This document shows positions 35,169 through 45,759 of a DNA stretch of 64,000 nucleotides, piece after piece. A program made the position numbers and the translations under genes. The stretch lies in contig JACCLO010000013.1 of assembly GCA_029448655.1 (NCBI GenBank), forward strand, positions 2,046,001-2,110,000, written 5' to 3'. The notes below the pieces were generated by a model. It saw only the letters and a list, made by a program, of their open reading frames with translations. It searched no databases and was not told the DNA's origin. The DNA is from Wolfiporia cocos (taxonomy: Eukaryota; Basidiomycota; Agaricomycetes; Polyporales; Phaeolaceae). Every line of letters begins with the position of its first letter. The stretch's first letter is position 1.

Positions 35169-36935
35169 TGCCCAGTGAAAAGCTGTCATATCCTTAGTGT
35201 ATCAGTAAATACTAGTAAATATCAAAAAATATATTGAGATAACCATTTATACTAGAAGCTATCGAAAGCTAAATGCCAAGAGTCTGGGCAGTCAGATTGA
35301 CACAGACAAGTGTCATCCACCACCGCTCACGCCCTATCTCCCCTAGCCCTACTTCCACTACACGCCACCTTTCAGATACCAGAGGGCCCCAGGATGCCGA
35401 AGGCTGGTCAAGGGGTAGGCCAAAGGCACTACAGTGTGGTCGAGGATTCTCCAGGCTAGTAGACTGGCTTATCACGCAAGCAGCAGCAGAGGTAACAAGT
35501 AAGGGGGCCTAAGCCCCTAAGTCGAGATTAAAAGGTCTGAGGCAAGAACACCACCAAACCCAAGCTTATATGTACATCAGGAGCGCTGAACCAAAGGCCA
35601 TATTGTCTACCCTAAAGCAACGCGGCCTGTGCGGGCGCGCCTACGAGTCATAGCCTAGAACGCTTATCTAATGTACTATCTTATCTGTAAGAGATGCGCG
35701 TTATCTCCAGTAAGTACCGTGACGCCAATAAGGACGTCACGTGCCCTATAGTCGTGAAGTCGAGGGTTCGACTCCCGGTAAAGCCAAAACATTGAATATA
35801 GGAAACGTCACCAAATGATCTGTGACACAGATCACCGATGCCAAGACTTTTGTCATACTCGTACATACTAGTTTATATACTCAACATATCCTTGATTAAT
35901 AGAAGTCGCAATTGAGAATTTTTCGAGTGGACGTCCAGTCGTAAAACTGCAAGTTGACGTCAAGCCAAAAAGTGTCTTGTGGGCAGCAACCTGGACTTCG
36001 ACTTCGTTGCAAGCAGTGAGCCCAAGCACTCACGTGAGCTGGTCATTCAGTTGCGTCATAGTACAAGTACTGTCCTGTCTCGAGTCATCCGTCTCTTTTT
36101 CTTATCTCTACCTCATACTTCCACCATCTCCCAAGGTATGCATGGCTCTGGTGAGGTGATTATAGAGAAGATTGGTTGCTTCATGCAGAACACAGCAAAT
36201 GAGACAAGATTATATGCATGCTCAACACTTGTCTCTGATAACTTCCGTCTGTAGATACAGACTGCAGAGGTGCATGCATTCCCCATTCTTGCGTTGCGCC
36301 CCAAGATGACACTTCTCCTTTATCAGACTCCAGGGACTTCGTCTGGATAGGTTACAAATGCACAGCTTAGGTACGTACAATCCATCCCTTTTTATGCTAA
36401 TGGTGACTCATCTGCCCATACCGCCCTGATTATCAGCCCCCCGACTCCCGCCACGCCCGCCATTTCTGCCTTGGCGCGCTATTGACTCCGATCAATGTGT
36501 GACTCCGATCACACCATCACGCACTGAGCGCATCGACTTCCAACATATGTGCGCCATTTTTTTTGAGTGAGTCAGAGGATGAGATTCAGTGGATTTTGGT
36601 ATTTTCTGGTAGCTGTTGATAGATTAAAGCAATTAAAAAATGAGGTCTGATATGAACGAGTATGCTCTGATTGAGTGAGCCTCTGCATATTGGTATGTTC
36701 AAGTATCTTGGGATAGTCACTACATTTTCAGACAGGGGTGTCAAGTATTTTCTGGTAATTAGTAGTATATTGGAATGCTATCCTACTAGCTTGCGGTACG
36801 TTACAGTGGCTTCTAGTATACTACCGGGCGCCTAGAAAAATAGCGAATTCTATGAAGAGTCCAACTTTAGTATCAGATCATATCGGGTAGCTACTGATAG
36901 AATCTGATACAAGGTACTTTCACTGGGCATGATGT
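35169..36935. mobile_element. Inverted-repeat insertion in the Gypsy-1 leader
   Basis: The ends ATGATGCCCAGTGAAA (35168-) and its reverse complement near 36,915-36,932 define a roughly 1.76-kb insert that also holds a 530-bp solo LTR. Its removal would join FSEQLDI to GSKSCKGYYV of the upstream ORF. The target duplication is ambiguous (GACATC is one reading). No transposase seen. Confidence 0.55.
35298..35827 (+). mobile_element. Solo LTR (530 bp) with tRNA-like segment
   Basis: TGACACAG...CTGTGACA with duplication CAGAT at 35293-35297 and 35828-35832. Near its right end is an A-box-like TGACGCCAATAAGG (35720-35733) followed by a perfect B-box GGTTCGACTCC (35765-35775). Confidence 0.93.
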
Positions 36936-37860
36936 CCAATTGTTCCGAAAATATATTTCTACACGACTACATGAGAGCATTCCCATAGTAGTTATATTCT
37001 TCCATGGCTTCCCACTTGTATGACTGTGGAAGTTGTATCTCGAGCATGTGAATACGATAAACGATATCTTCTAAGTTGTCCCCATTGGCGTGAGCTCATC
37101 AGCAGACTTAGGAGAGTCTTTTAGCAGTGCATATGAAGCGTCGCTGTTCGCCGTTGGAGATTAGGTGTTTTAAGTTCGACCTAATCCACGCCTTGAGGAT
37201 GATATTGATTTCGTCGAAAAGACATTCGACAATCATGTAATCGGTGCCGAGATAAGTATGCCAGTGTTCCTCGATGAGGTGCCAGACGCGGGCAACCTCA
37301 CGGGCCATCTGAGTGAGGGCCGGGATACTTTCTCGAGTGATAGACCACTGTGCTTTGCTGCAATAGATGTCCCGATGGTCGATCCAGTTTGGTAGCGTGA
37401 TACGGTTACGGTGGGACCAATTGTAGTGGATGTTGATCTGGTGTATGATCCGCTGGGCATGCTCTTCCTCGGAAAATCGGCCTTCGCCGAAGTTAAGCCA
37501 GCACTCATGCACTTCCTGCCTCATGGCTTTGGAGACTGCCTCATTGATTGCTTCTTCGACTGTAGCGACGTCACATGCCGCCAGTTGCTGGGCTCACTTG
37601 TGGGCGGCCTCAGCTTCCTGATGGGCAAGACACTGCTCAAATCGAATTGTCGACCTTCGGTGTTGTTCTTCTCCTTCCGCCCTGATGGCAGCTCGTTCTT
37701 CCAGAGTGAGTCACGCCGAAATGTGGTCTGAAATGTGGTGGGGTTGGGTACGGTCCATGCGGACCAAAAGCTGATACCAGTTACACCCGATCTGGTGCCA
37801 GGGTCTAGTCATCTCATCGAGACGGTTACGAAGCTCAGTGGACATGCGTTCGGTGGACAT
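36936..37860 (-). pseudogene. Gypsy-1 extra ORF upstream of gag
   Basis: A protein-like frame starts at MSTERMSTELRNRLDEM (37860) and runs for about 250 codons with one TGA after DHISA. It is rich in Trp, His, Glu and Gln, for example RQEVHECWLNFGEGRFSEEE and MAREVARVWHLIEEHWHTYL, and looks mostly helical. After two small frameshifts near 37.1 kb it continues as DNLEDIVYRIHMLEIQ and resumes beyond the 35169-36935 insertion as CKGYYVLTCKGEILPSSL, overlapping the gag start. It has no resemblance to gag, pol or env that I recognise. Confidence 0.6.
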
Positions 37861-38479
37861 TGTGACTAATCGGTGAACTATGTGAGACTTTTTGAAGCAA
37901 AGGTTCGAGAACCTAGACAAAGCCCTGGTCCTGCTTCTTGATGTGTACGGGGTCGGTATGTGGTCTTCTGGGCATCGGTGGATACACTGGCACTTGCCTA
38001 AGGTGCCAGGGGTCAGAGTTTGACCATTTACATCGTCAGGGTCTTAGGCCCTAAACCTACAAGTCAGGTGGCCGCTGTCTTAACCACCCTGCCAAAGCAG
38101 TGCCACAACCAGAGACCTGTTAACTCCGGCCTAACGGCTTGGTGACTCATGGCGTTATACCGACTAACCCCCACCAAAGTGTAAAGGTTTACCCTTTTGC
38201 CATATGGGTAAAGGTGTAGTGATCGCTGATCAAGGGTTCTGGAACGGGGAACCTCCCGTTGGTCAGCCCTGATGGTTCTCACTGCAACGTGCCCTATCTC
38301 AAGGAACGCGTGCCCCCCGTAATCCCTGGGGTTTGGGAATGGTGTAGCCCCCAGAGCCCAATCGTACCTGTCGGAGACCTATCCCACCAGGAGGCGAGCC
38401 GTACAACAGCAGAACCTGTTGGGTAAAATGACCCGGGGCGCAAAAGTGCCGGGGGCCCGAAGGTAGAGTTCTATTCAAA
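37861..38479 (-). other. Gypsy-1 5' leader including primer-binding region
   Basis: Sequence between the 5' LTR and the extra ORF. No perfect tRNA-complementary primer site next to the LTR was recognised. A weakly tRNA-like stretch (TGGTTAAGACAGCGG on the minus strand) lies near 38.07 kb. Confidence 0.4.
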
Positions 38480-38700
38480 TGACACAAGCCACTCACTATA
38501 CAGGTCAAGCTGATAGTCTTGAGGGATATGATGACTTAGTGTGGTAACACTTAGTAAGTAGGCGATGGAAGTAGCTTGTTAAGCTGTAGTCCAATATCGA
38601 GATGAATAGAACTGAGGTCTAAACGCCTCAGGACTAGGGTATATATACATGGTGGTATAGGCCCCCTAACACCAATAGGCCCTAAGGTACTCTATGTTAG

Positions 38701-39397
38701 TGTCACGGTATTTACCGTTGACTTGGCAGCAGGTATATCTTTTCGCCTTTTTCTAGGCCTCAAACCTCTGTCCGTACCCATAGTCCGCGCCCTTACACGC
38801 CCCGGTCCTAGTACCTCCCCTGCCAGGCGGTCACGTGACCATCATAGATTAGATAGTAGGTATCCCCTAGCCAGCGTTATCTCAGTGTAGGCACCTGACC
38901 TTAGCGCTTGGCCTTACCGGCGTTAGCCTTACAGCTAGCGCCACATTATGCCCAACGTCACCCCTCCCCTTCGTCTCTATGGTGATGAACCTAGGTACTT
39001 AGGTCTCCAACCTGGGCCCTTATGGTCCAGGTCTTGTGACGTCTCCTCTACATGTGACGTGCGCCCTTATGGCGCACAGACCATTACTTTAGGGCGATCC
39101 TATTAGTTACTGGTCCTGTCCATGTATATATGCCTTAGCCGTTCTGGGACTTAGCCCCAGAACAGTTAATCTCGACTTTGGGTCTTAGTACCCCTTATGC
39201 CCATGGCTTTGCGTGCTCTCTTGCATGCGACGTTACCTCTGGTCTTAGTTGACCATCTTCAAGGTTTCGCCATGCGACGCTGCGCTTTCTTATAGACCCC
39301 TAGTCTGGTGGACTTGCCTTATGGGCCTTCTAGTCCCCTTACAGCGGTCCTCAGCCATGTCGTCAGCTTGCACAAGAGGTTGTGAGTATCTGCGTCA
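38701..39397 (-). mobile_element. Solo LTR (697 bp) in the Gypsy-1 5' LTR
   Basis: TGTCACGG...GCGTCA with duplication GTTAG at 38696-38700 and 39398-39402; the empty site is seen in the 3' LTR. Confidence 0.9.
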
Positions 39398-39591
39398 GTT
39401 AGTAAGGGGGCATGTGACCGATGAGTAAAGCCGAGGCTATGACCGAGGTGGTCAGTCAGCGGGTCATGCACTGACTAGCATGCATGTGGATACGGTGGAA
39501 AGCTGTAGAAGCTGATAGAAGGCTTATGGAAACCAATAGAAGATGCCAGAACGTTCCGTGTCTAGGTAAGTCTAGCACTATGGGTACCGTG

Positions 39592-39988
39592 TGACACAAA
39601 TCTCATAGTGTCACTCACGCATAACCCATCTATGGCGCTTCTACCACAACGGGCGCCGTCACAGACTAGCACGCATGAGTAAGAGAGGAGGGGCCAAGCC
39701 CAGAGTCGAGATTGAAAGGTCTGAGGAGTACACCTCAGACCAAGACGCTATATATACATGAGAGAGATGCGCGTGGCAGGCAGTAAGGCCCACCCTAATG
39801 TAAGGGTCCGTGCGCTATCTACACAGCCTCTGTATACGTAAGCAGTCCGCGTGACCTGAGTAGGCGCCAAGGCGCGCATAACCGCTAGACTACAGGACTA
39901 CTTCTACTAGACGTCACATGACATACTGTACACCTAAGGCCCTGGGTTCGAGACAGGGGGGGGTACCTATTTCTGAGAATCTGTGACA
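39592..39988 (+). mobile_element. Solo LTR (397 bp) with tRNA-like segment
   Basis: TGACACAA...CTGTGACA with duplication CCGTG. Near its right end are an A-box-like TAGGCGCCAAGG (39861-39872) and a B-box-like GGGTTCGAGAC (39944-39954). Confidence 0.9.
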
Positions 39989-40110
39989 CCGTGACCGAAA
40001 GGTTAGGTTATAATATGTGGATAAGAGCTTGTCGTAATGCTAACTACTAGAAAACTCGTAGATATGCAAAGAAAAATGACTAAAAATGTGGGAAGATTCG
40101 TGACAACAAC

Positions 40111-40543
40111 CAACCCCCCTGGCTACTTGTGATCTCACTGGGTGTAACCCCAGTAGTACTAGTGTATAGGGCTCAATTCAGAACTGGCAGATCCAACTCT
40201 GCCCCCATTTCATATTTATCAGTACTGATAGATGGCATTCAACCGCCATTATCATTCCTATCTATCATTTCAGATATATTGTTACATACTTATCAAATGT
40301 TTCAGACTATAGTGTAGATAGTATCGGTGACATCTGGAATGGACAAGACCCCCAAAACTTAACATAGTATATAGACTCATGTACTTAGCATCGAGGCTCT
40401 TCAGCTTGACCTTGTTGTATAAACAAGAAGTCTTATACTCATCCTCAAATGTAGGAAACTATGCTCAGTATTTGCTGAGCCCTGAAATGACTAAGTCCTT
40501 AAAGTGCACATTGACTTCTTGGACTTAGGCAAGTTCTACTTGC
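40111..40543 (-). mobile_element. TGTTACGG-family LTR, right piece
   Basis: Continuation of the LTR that Gypsy-1 landed in. It contains GCTTGACCTTGTTGT and CTTAGCATCGAGGCTC, matching copy A at 22.0-22.4 kb in reverse. Its far end is lost at the next LTR. Confidence 0.75.
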
Positions 40544-41035
40544 TGTCACAAACTTGTGACCACCACCCTCAATGCCTAATGCCCCACCACCACCAGTCCT
40601 AACTTCCCTACAACCGCCTTTCTACACACTGAGGGCCCAACGCTGTCGAGGTCGTCGAGGTCGAAGGGTAATCCTAAGGTGCAACAGCAGTGTTGAGGTT
40701 CTCCCAGACTAGCAGGTAGGCATGCACAAGCAGAAGGGATGAGGCAAAGTAAGGGGGATGAACGCCCCAGAGTTGCATTGACAAGTCTGAGGTGTAAGCC
40801 TCAGATGTTCCAGTATATATACATGCAAACGGAGTATTACTATCAAGGCTTGCCCTAAAGCGACGTGGCCTGTGCGCATGTGCCTAACAAAGTGCTAAGT
40901 CTAACTCTAATCTGCTTACATAATACATCATGTGACCCTTGTATCCGGGTGGTCTAGTGGTAACGCGCCAAACTGCCTAATATCAGGTGATCTCTGAATG
41001 TAAGTACTGAAGTTCATGTCACAGTTTTCGTGACA
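40544..41035 (+). mobile_element. Solo LTR with tRNA-like segment
   Basis: TGTCACAAAC...TTCGTGACA. TGCTG flanks it if the first two bases are shared with the target. Contains TATATATACATG and, at 40950-40960, the A-box-like TGGTCTAGTGG within a tRNA-like stretch. Confidence 0.7.
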
Positions 41036-41481
41036 TGCTGATTAGTAGGATTCTCGAGCTAGGGGATTCAAACCAGCATGCTCATGTGTGGCACGTGACC
41101 TCTCCCGTACATTCCACCATTCTGCCATTCGTCAGGCGCCAGTAGTAGATTAGATTAGATAACGTCTTGAAGCATACCCCGGCCCGGTCTGCACATGACA
41201 TCTTATATCACATGCTTATGGTAGTGCGCTCGGACCTTGTCATTTAGGGTAGACACATAGTCCTTTGGTGTGCTGCATGTATATAACGTCAATGTTAGAG
41301 GCCTTCTGTCTCTAACACTATGAATCTCGGCCTTGGGGCGTACGCCCTGGGTCTTACTCCATTACCCTGCATGACTGCCTAAGCTTCGCCCTATACCTCT
41401 CCTCGTCTGTGACCTCGACGTTAGCTGTAGTGCCTCGGGATTACCAACAACTAAGTTGGCCCTTAGGTATCTGAAAGGCGC
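41036..41481 (-). mobile_element. Reverse-oriented LTR fragment with tRNA-like segment
   Basis: Carries the family's CATGTATATA block in reverse and, on the minus strand, an A-box-like TGGCAGAATGG (41118-41128) followed by B-box GGTTTGAATCC (41064-41074). Its ends are not resolved. Confidence 0.6.
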
Positions 41482-42016
41482 TGTTACGGTCTGTACAATT
41501 TCGTATATCTTCGATGCCTCACTGGAGAGGAGGACTTAGCATTCAACCGCATCGCCGCACGTCCATTTCTAGGGTTCTCTGCTCAACCAGCAACCCTCGT
41601 TTCATGTACAACAGCCCTATGCCCATAGTTCCGTAGTATATCAGGTTCTAGCGGATATCTGGTGTCTAACCACCGTGCTTCTGCGTTTCACCCACTGTTG
41701 CGCTCAACCACAGCGTTTCAGCTTAGTTATCGTAGCGTACTAACCTTATGGACTTAATGGTAGCAGTACCAAGGACACTATGACCCCAGTTACAGAACGT
41801 AGTATAAAGACTCTGCTGTAAATACCGGTCGAGTTCCTCAGCTCGACCTTGTTGAATAACAAGGATCTTATACTTGTTCTCAAAGGCTTGAGCAATTAAG
41901 CCCGCAGCTAGTATATCGACGCTCGACTCTGTGGAGTCCGACGAATAGTGCGCTATTTGATACGCTGAGTAACTCGACTTAGTTATTTCAGCTGAACGGA
42001 TATTCGATCCGTAACA
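41482..42016 (-). mobile_element. Solo LTR of the TGTTACGG family (copy D)
   Basis: 535 bp with ends TGTTACGG...CCGTAACA and the shared CTCGACCTTGTTGA block. No matching 5-bp duplication is visible at the two edges. Confidence 0.75.
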
Positions 42017-45000
42017 CTTAATGTGTGTGACATCTCAAGACAACCTCAAGATAACAATGTGTGAGTCTGTATTCCATCACCCTAAGCCCAAGACACACCC
42101 TATACCCTACTGTACATTTGATCACTTATACACGTTAAACCCTGAGCCCATAATACAGTACATACCCTACAACAATCCCTTCACATCACTGATGATCACT
42201 CATGAACCTATTGTCACAGGCTAATTTCAAGCCTTTAGACATAAACAAATTCCAACCCTGCTCACACTAAACCAAGACCATGACAGTGCCAGAGCACCTC
42301 CAAAGAGCACTCCCAAGACTGGAACCCAATGCCATAGCTAGTAGAAGCCCCAGACTCACAAGCCACTCAGGGCACTAGCTACTCAAATCCACACACATCA
42401 CCAGTCATGCCTAGAACCCTAATCCCAAGTACCAACTCCGCTGACCGGTCCAAAGCCCTCAGTCATGAGTGGGAACCAGCACAATGAGTCAGACAGTGCA
42501 CCTAACCCAGCCAACCACCCGCTGCCAGAACTCCATTGATCACCACGCTGTCCCAGCTCACTAAGCCATGAGACTCCCAGCTAGGACCACCAGCACACAT
42601 CCGCCCAACCAACCATCTCCAATGCCTCCCATCTCAGGCAACCACCCACCATTACTGGCACAGACTCTAACCCCAGCAATTACAGGCCTTAGACATATGA
42701 ACCCACCCTGACCTACGAGAACCACCAGTTGAGGGCTAAAACCCACTACGTCACTGATCAACAAGAACCACTGATCACCATACATCACTCAGTGCCGTTA
42801 CCAGCCAAGTGTCTTGATCAATGAGAACCACCAATCATGGATCACGAACTAATGCCATTACTGGCCACACCCCCAATTGACAAGAACCACCGATCACAGA
42901 GAATCATTGCCATTACCAGCACAACACGATCAATGAGAACCACCAATCAACCAAACAATTGGGAACCCCACCAATCCAGGACCATCCCGCTACGTTGCCA
43001 TGGCTATCTAACTTGTAGCAGACACAGCTGCTCCCACACCAATGCCATTACCAACTGCATAACATGAACATGTACATACAGCTGTAGGATATATAGAGGC
43101 CAACAGTTGAGGTAGGACCTTAGACTTGTCTTGGCCATTTACGCCTCATCAATCTCGGATTGCAATGCACCCTTGTGCAAGTCACATTGCCCTGAGCTCT
43201 TGTCTGAGAAGTAGCACATGTCACCTATATAAAAGATGAGCCATGTATGCTACCAAACCTCAGTCTGGAAATAATCAGTTCATTAGTTCTCAATATTTAG
43301 GCGATGCTTGACAGAGAGGAGGAGGAGACCAGTTGAGGGCAGACTAACGTACAACTTTGCACTACTATAGGCTCAACAAGTGAAGCTTTGTAAGCCTGAG
43401 AAAGCTTGAGGCAGCCACCAAAAAAGAACAAATAGGTGCAGGAGACCCATCTGACAATGGGATGAAGAAGAAGGCCCACGTTTGTGCACAACGGAAGTTT
43501 GTATCTGCCGCAGATGAGTCTTTGAAATACAACATGCTAGCCATTGATTTATATAGCCACATCAAAATAATCCAGTCAAAATGGTACTTCATTACTTACT
43601 TGAGGTATTTCTTCAGATGTTTCATCCTACATTGATGTCCTCAAGAGCTAGGCAGCAGATATCACAGTTGCCAATATACTTGATTTGTCCAACAATATGG
43701 TAAATGTCAACACTGGATTTTTGCAGATGGTAGCTCTAATATTTCATCGGTAACGAATTCCCGAAGATATCGAATCCCTACTCGGCCTCGCATTGATTTA
43801 GATGAAGTAGCGAGCAGTACCTGCAACCTATCTTCCAATTTGCGATTCACTGGTGCTCATTCGGGATGCTCGCCTTTTTCGACCGCGACATTATTTCTGA
43901 TCTCCCGCATCTAGTGTTTGGTTCCCGCCTATCTGCAGTTCCGGAAGTAGAAGATCTGGTTTTGATAACTTCGATGGAAACGATTTGGGTAAACCCGTCA
44001 TGATCGCGTTGGAGTCTCAAACAGGATCCTGCGCTCCCATCCTCCATGACTCTGGCGGATACTGTGCGCGATATTGAGAGCTTCACAGGTCAGTATACAT
44101 ATGTTATCACAAGGTGCCTGACATGCTGAATCTAATGATAATGCTGTAAATATAGTCATGACGCGGGGGCTTACTCATTAGGAAGATCATCCAAAGGCTC
44201 AGCTCACAGAGGTTGTGTGCCATGCCGAAGTACAGGTCGTTCCGCTAGAGAACAACAAATGTTTGTGTATTTGTTTGCGTGCATTTGAATAGAACTGATG
44301 GCCGTGCTTCACAACTTGACAGGCATGCAATTATGCGCATAATTCTCGTGCTTGCGAGTACAGAGAACCAACGCAATCCGGCCGCCGTGTCTCATCACAT
44401 AATTTCAACTGATGCATTGTTTCCCTATGCAACAATGCTTAAAGTACAGTTGTCAAGCGATGGATGCGATGTCATCTAGTTGCACATGACATCTGCTTCT
44501 TAGTGCCAGTCGCCTAATGAGAGTCAGAAAACTATGCCAGTTGCAAATGTAGTCGTCGTTCATGATTTCCTTTTTATGATGCCGCATGCTACACAATTAT
44601 CTTGAGACCAAGAATTTGTAGAAGCTGCTCTTTAGAACTGTCTTTGATGTCGTGTTCCATCGCGATACAGGATATTTGTTGGATTATAGTTTCAGATGTC
44701 CGCAAACTGTACGATCATGCATGAGAGTAATCACGTCACAATGACAAGAGGTGAGTCGGATAGCGTGTCAGAAGCTTTCCCCGTCTGCTAATGGAGTTAC
44801 AAAGTTTCTGATCCCTACTCCGAATAGATGTTGGGATCTTGTCGATGCGACGAGGAATTGTGCAATGCGAGAATTCCTATACGTCACTTGATGTTTTTAT
44901 TCAGAATGATCTTGGAAAATAGTCCCATAGCCGGTGTACCTATCTTCCGTTATTCCACGTGATATTATCGAGGTTTGGAGAGCTGTAGCCTGGTAATAGC

Positions 45001-45759
45001 TACTGCCAGGCGTCCTGATTCCAATGCTTGTAGATAGAGAATATACTCCGAAGTCTAAATGCTCACCCACCATCTCGCCCACTTCTTTTGCTTGTGATCC
45101 TAATGTATTTCACATTGTCATTCAATACGTGACCTGCATTGAGGGTATAGCTGTGGCCACCGGCATCGCCTTGCGATCGACCAAGTTCTGATGCATGCTA
45201 GAAAAAGCACGGGATTTGAAGGTTGGATGCTATAACACTGAGATCTATACGATTTGTCGTATGTACTTATAAAATCTTGCCTGTCGCTCTACTCAGCCGT
45301 GTCTGTCAACATGAAGGATGAAGCTTCATCAGGCAGTGCGCCGGACCCATCGCGCGAGCAAATGGACAGGAGTTGGGGACGGATCCGCAACTCGTCTCAA
45401 CGTCTATAAATAAACGAAGAAAGGGCGAGGATCGCAATGTAATAAAAAGCGGTAACTCACAGTCAACCTACATGGGACGTGGGAGACTAAGAAACACTCA
45501 TCCGCTCAGAAACGAGAATAAGTATGCGTAGCCACAAACGACAATCAGCCACAACCGCATCGCATCGCGTCACGATCACAGCGGATCGTGTTGCGCTCAG
45601 CTGAGTCAGCACCTCATTGCCTAGATAAGGCGTTGCCGAGGGTTGTGCTCGTTCCTTCCAACCACCACCATCTGTGCGCATCCGAGGCCACAGCTGCGGT
45701 TGGGAAACGTGCTATTGATCGCACCTCACCTTGCATTATAGGCCACTGCTACCGAGGCT
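42017..45759. other. No supported gene; repetitive at the left
   Basis: 42.0-43.1 kb is A/C-rich and degenerate, with a minisatellite at 42.75 kb. 43.3-45.7 kb has only short conflicting frames; minus-strand 43847-44086 is the longest but has no motif. Confidence 0.4.
42754..42965. repeat. Degenerate ~50-62-bp tandem repeat
   Basis: Three to four units share GATCAATGAGAACCACCAAT and AATGCCATTACTGGC-like blocks. Confidence 0.65.

Larger units (their letters stand above)
22983..40105 (-). mobile_element. Gypsy-1: complete but decayed Ty3/gypsy chromovirus with nested insertions
   Basis: The element runs from TGACACAAGCC to TTCGTGACA and is flanked on both sides by ACAAC, so 17.1 kb derives from one insertion plus later insertions into it. 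All coding pieces lie on the minus strand, making the right LTR (38480-40105) the 5' LTR. Subtracting nine insertions with readable ends (23188, 24782, 26911, 28873, 29664, 30593, 33879, 38701, 39592) and the inverted-repeat insertion at 35169 leaves about 9 kb. Domain order on the minus strand is extra ORF, gag, protease, RT, RNase H, integrase, chromodomain, dUTPase. Several in-frame stops, frameshifts and an integrase deletion show that it is inactive. Confidence 0.9.
38480..40105 (-). mobile_element. Gypsy-1 5' LTR (contains two nested solo LTRs)
   Basis: Matches the 3' LTR apart from two insertions and small differences, including about 7 extra bases around 39.58 kb. Net length about 522 bp. 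The ACAAC duplication follows at 40106-40110. Confidence 0.88.

Noticed and set aside
40930..41130. Functional tRNA genes in the LTRs
   Set aside because: A- and B-box-like sequences are present, but acceptor and anticodon stems do not form a clean cloverleaf.
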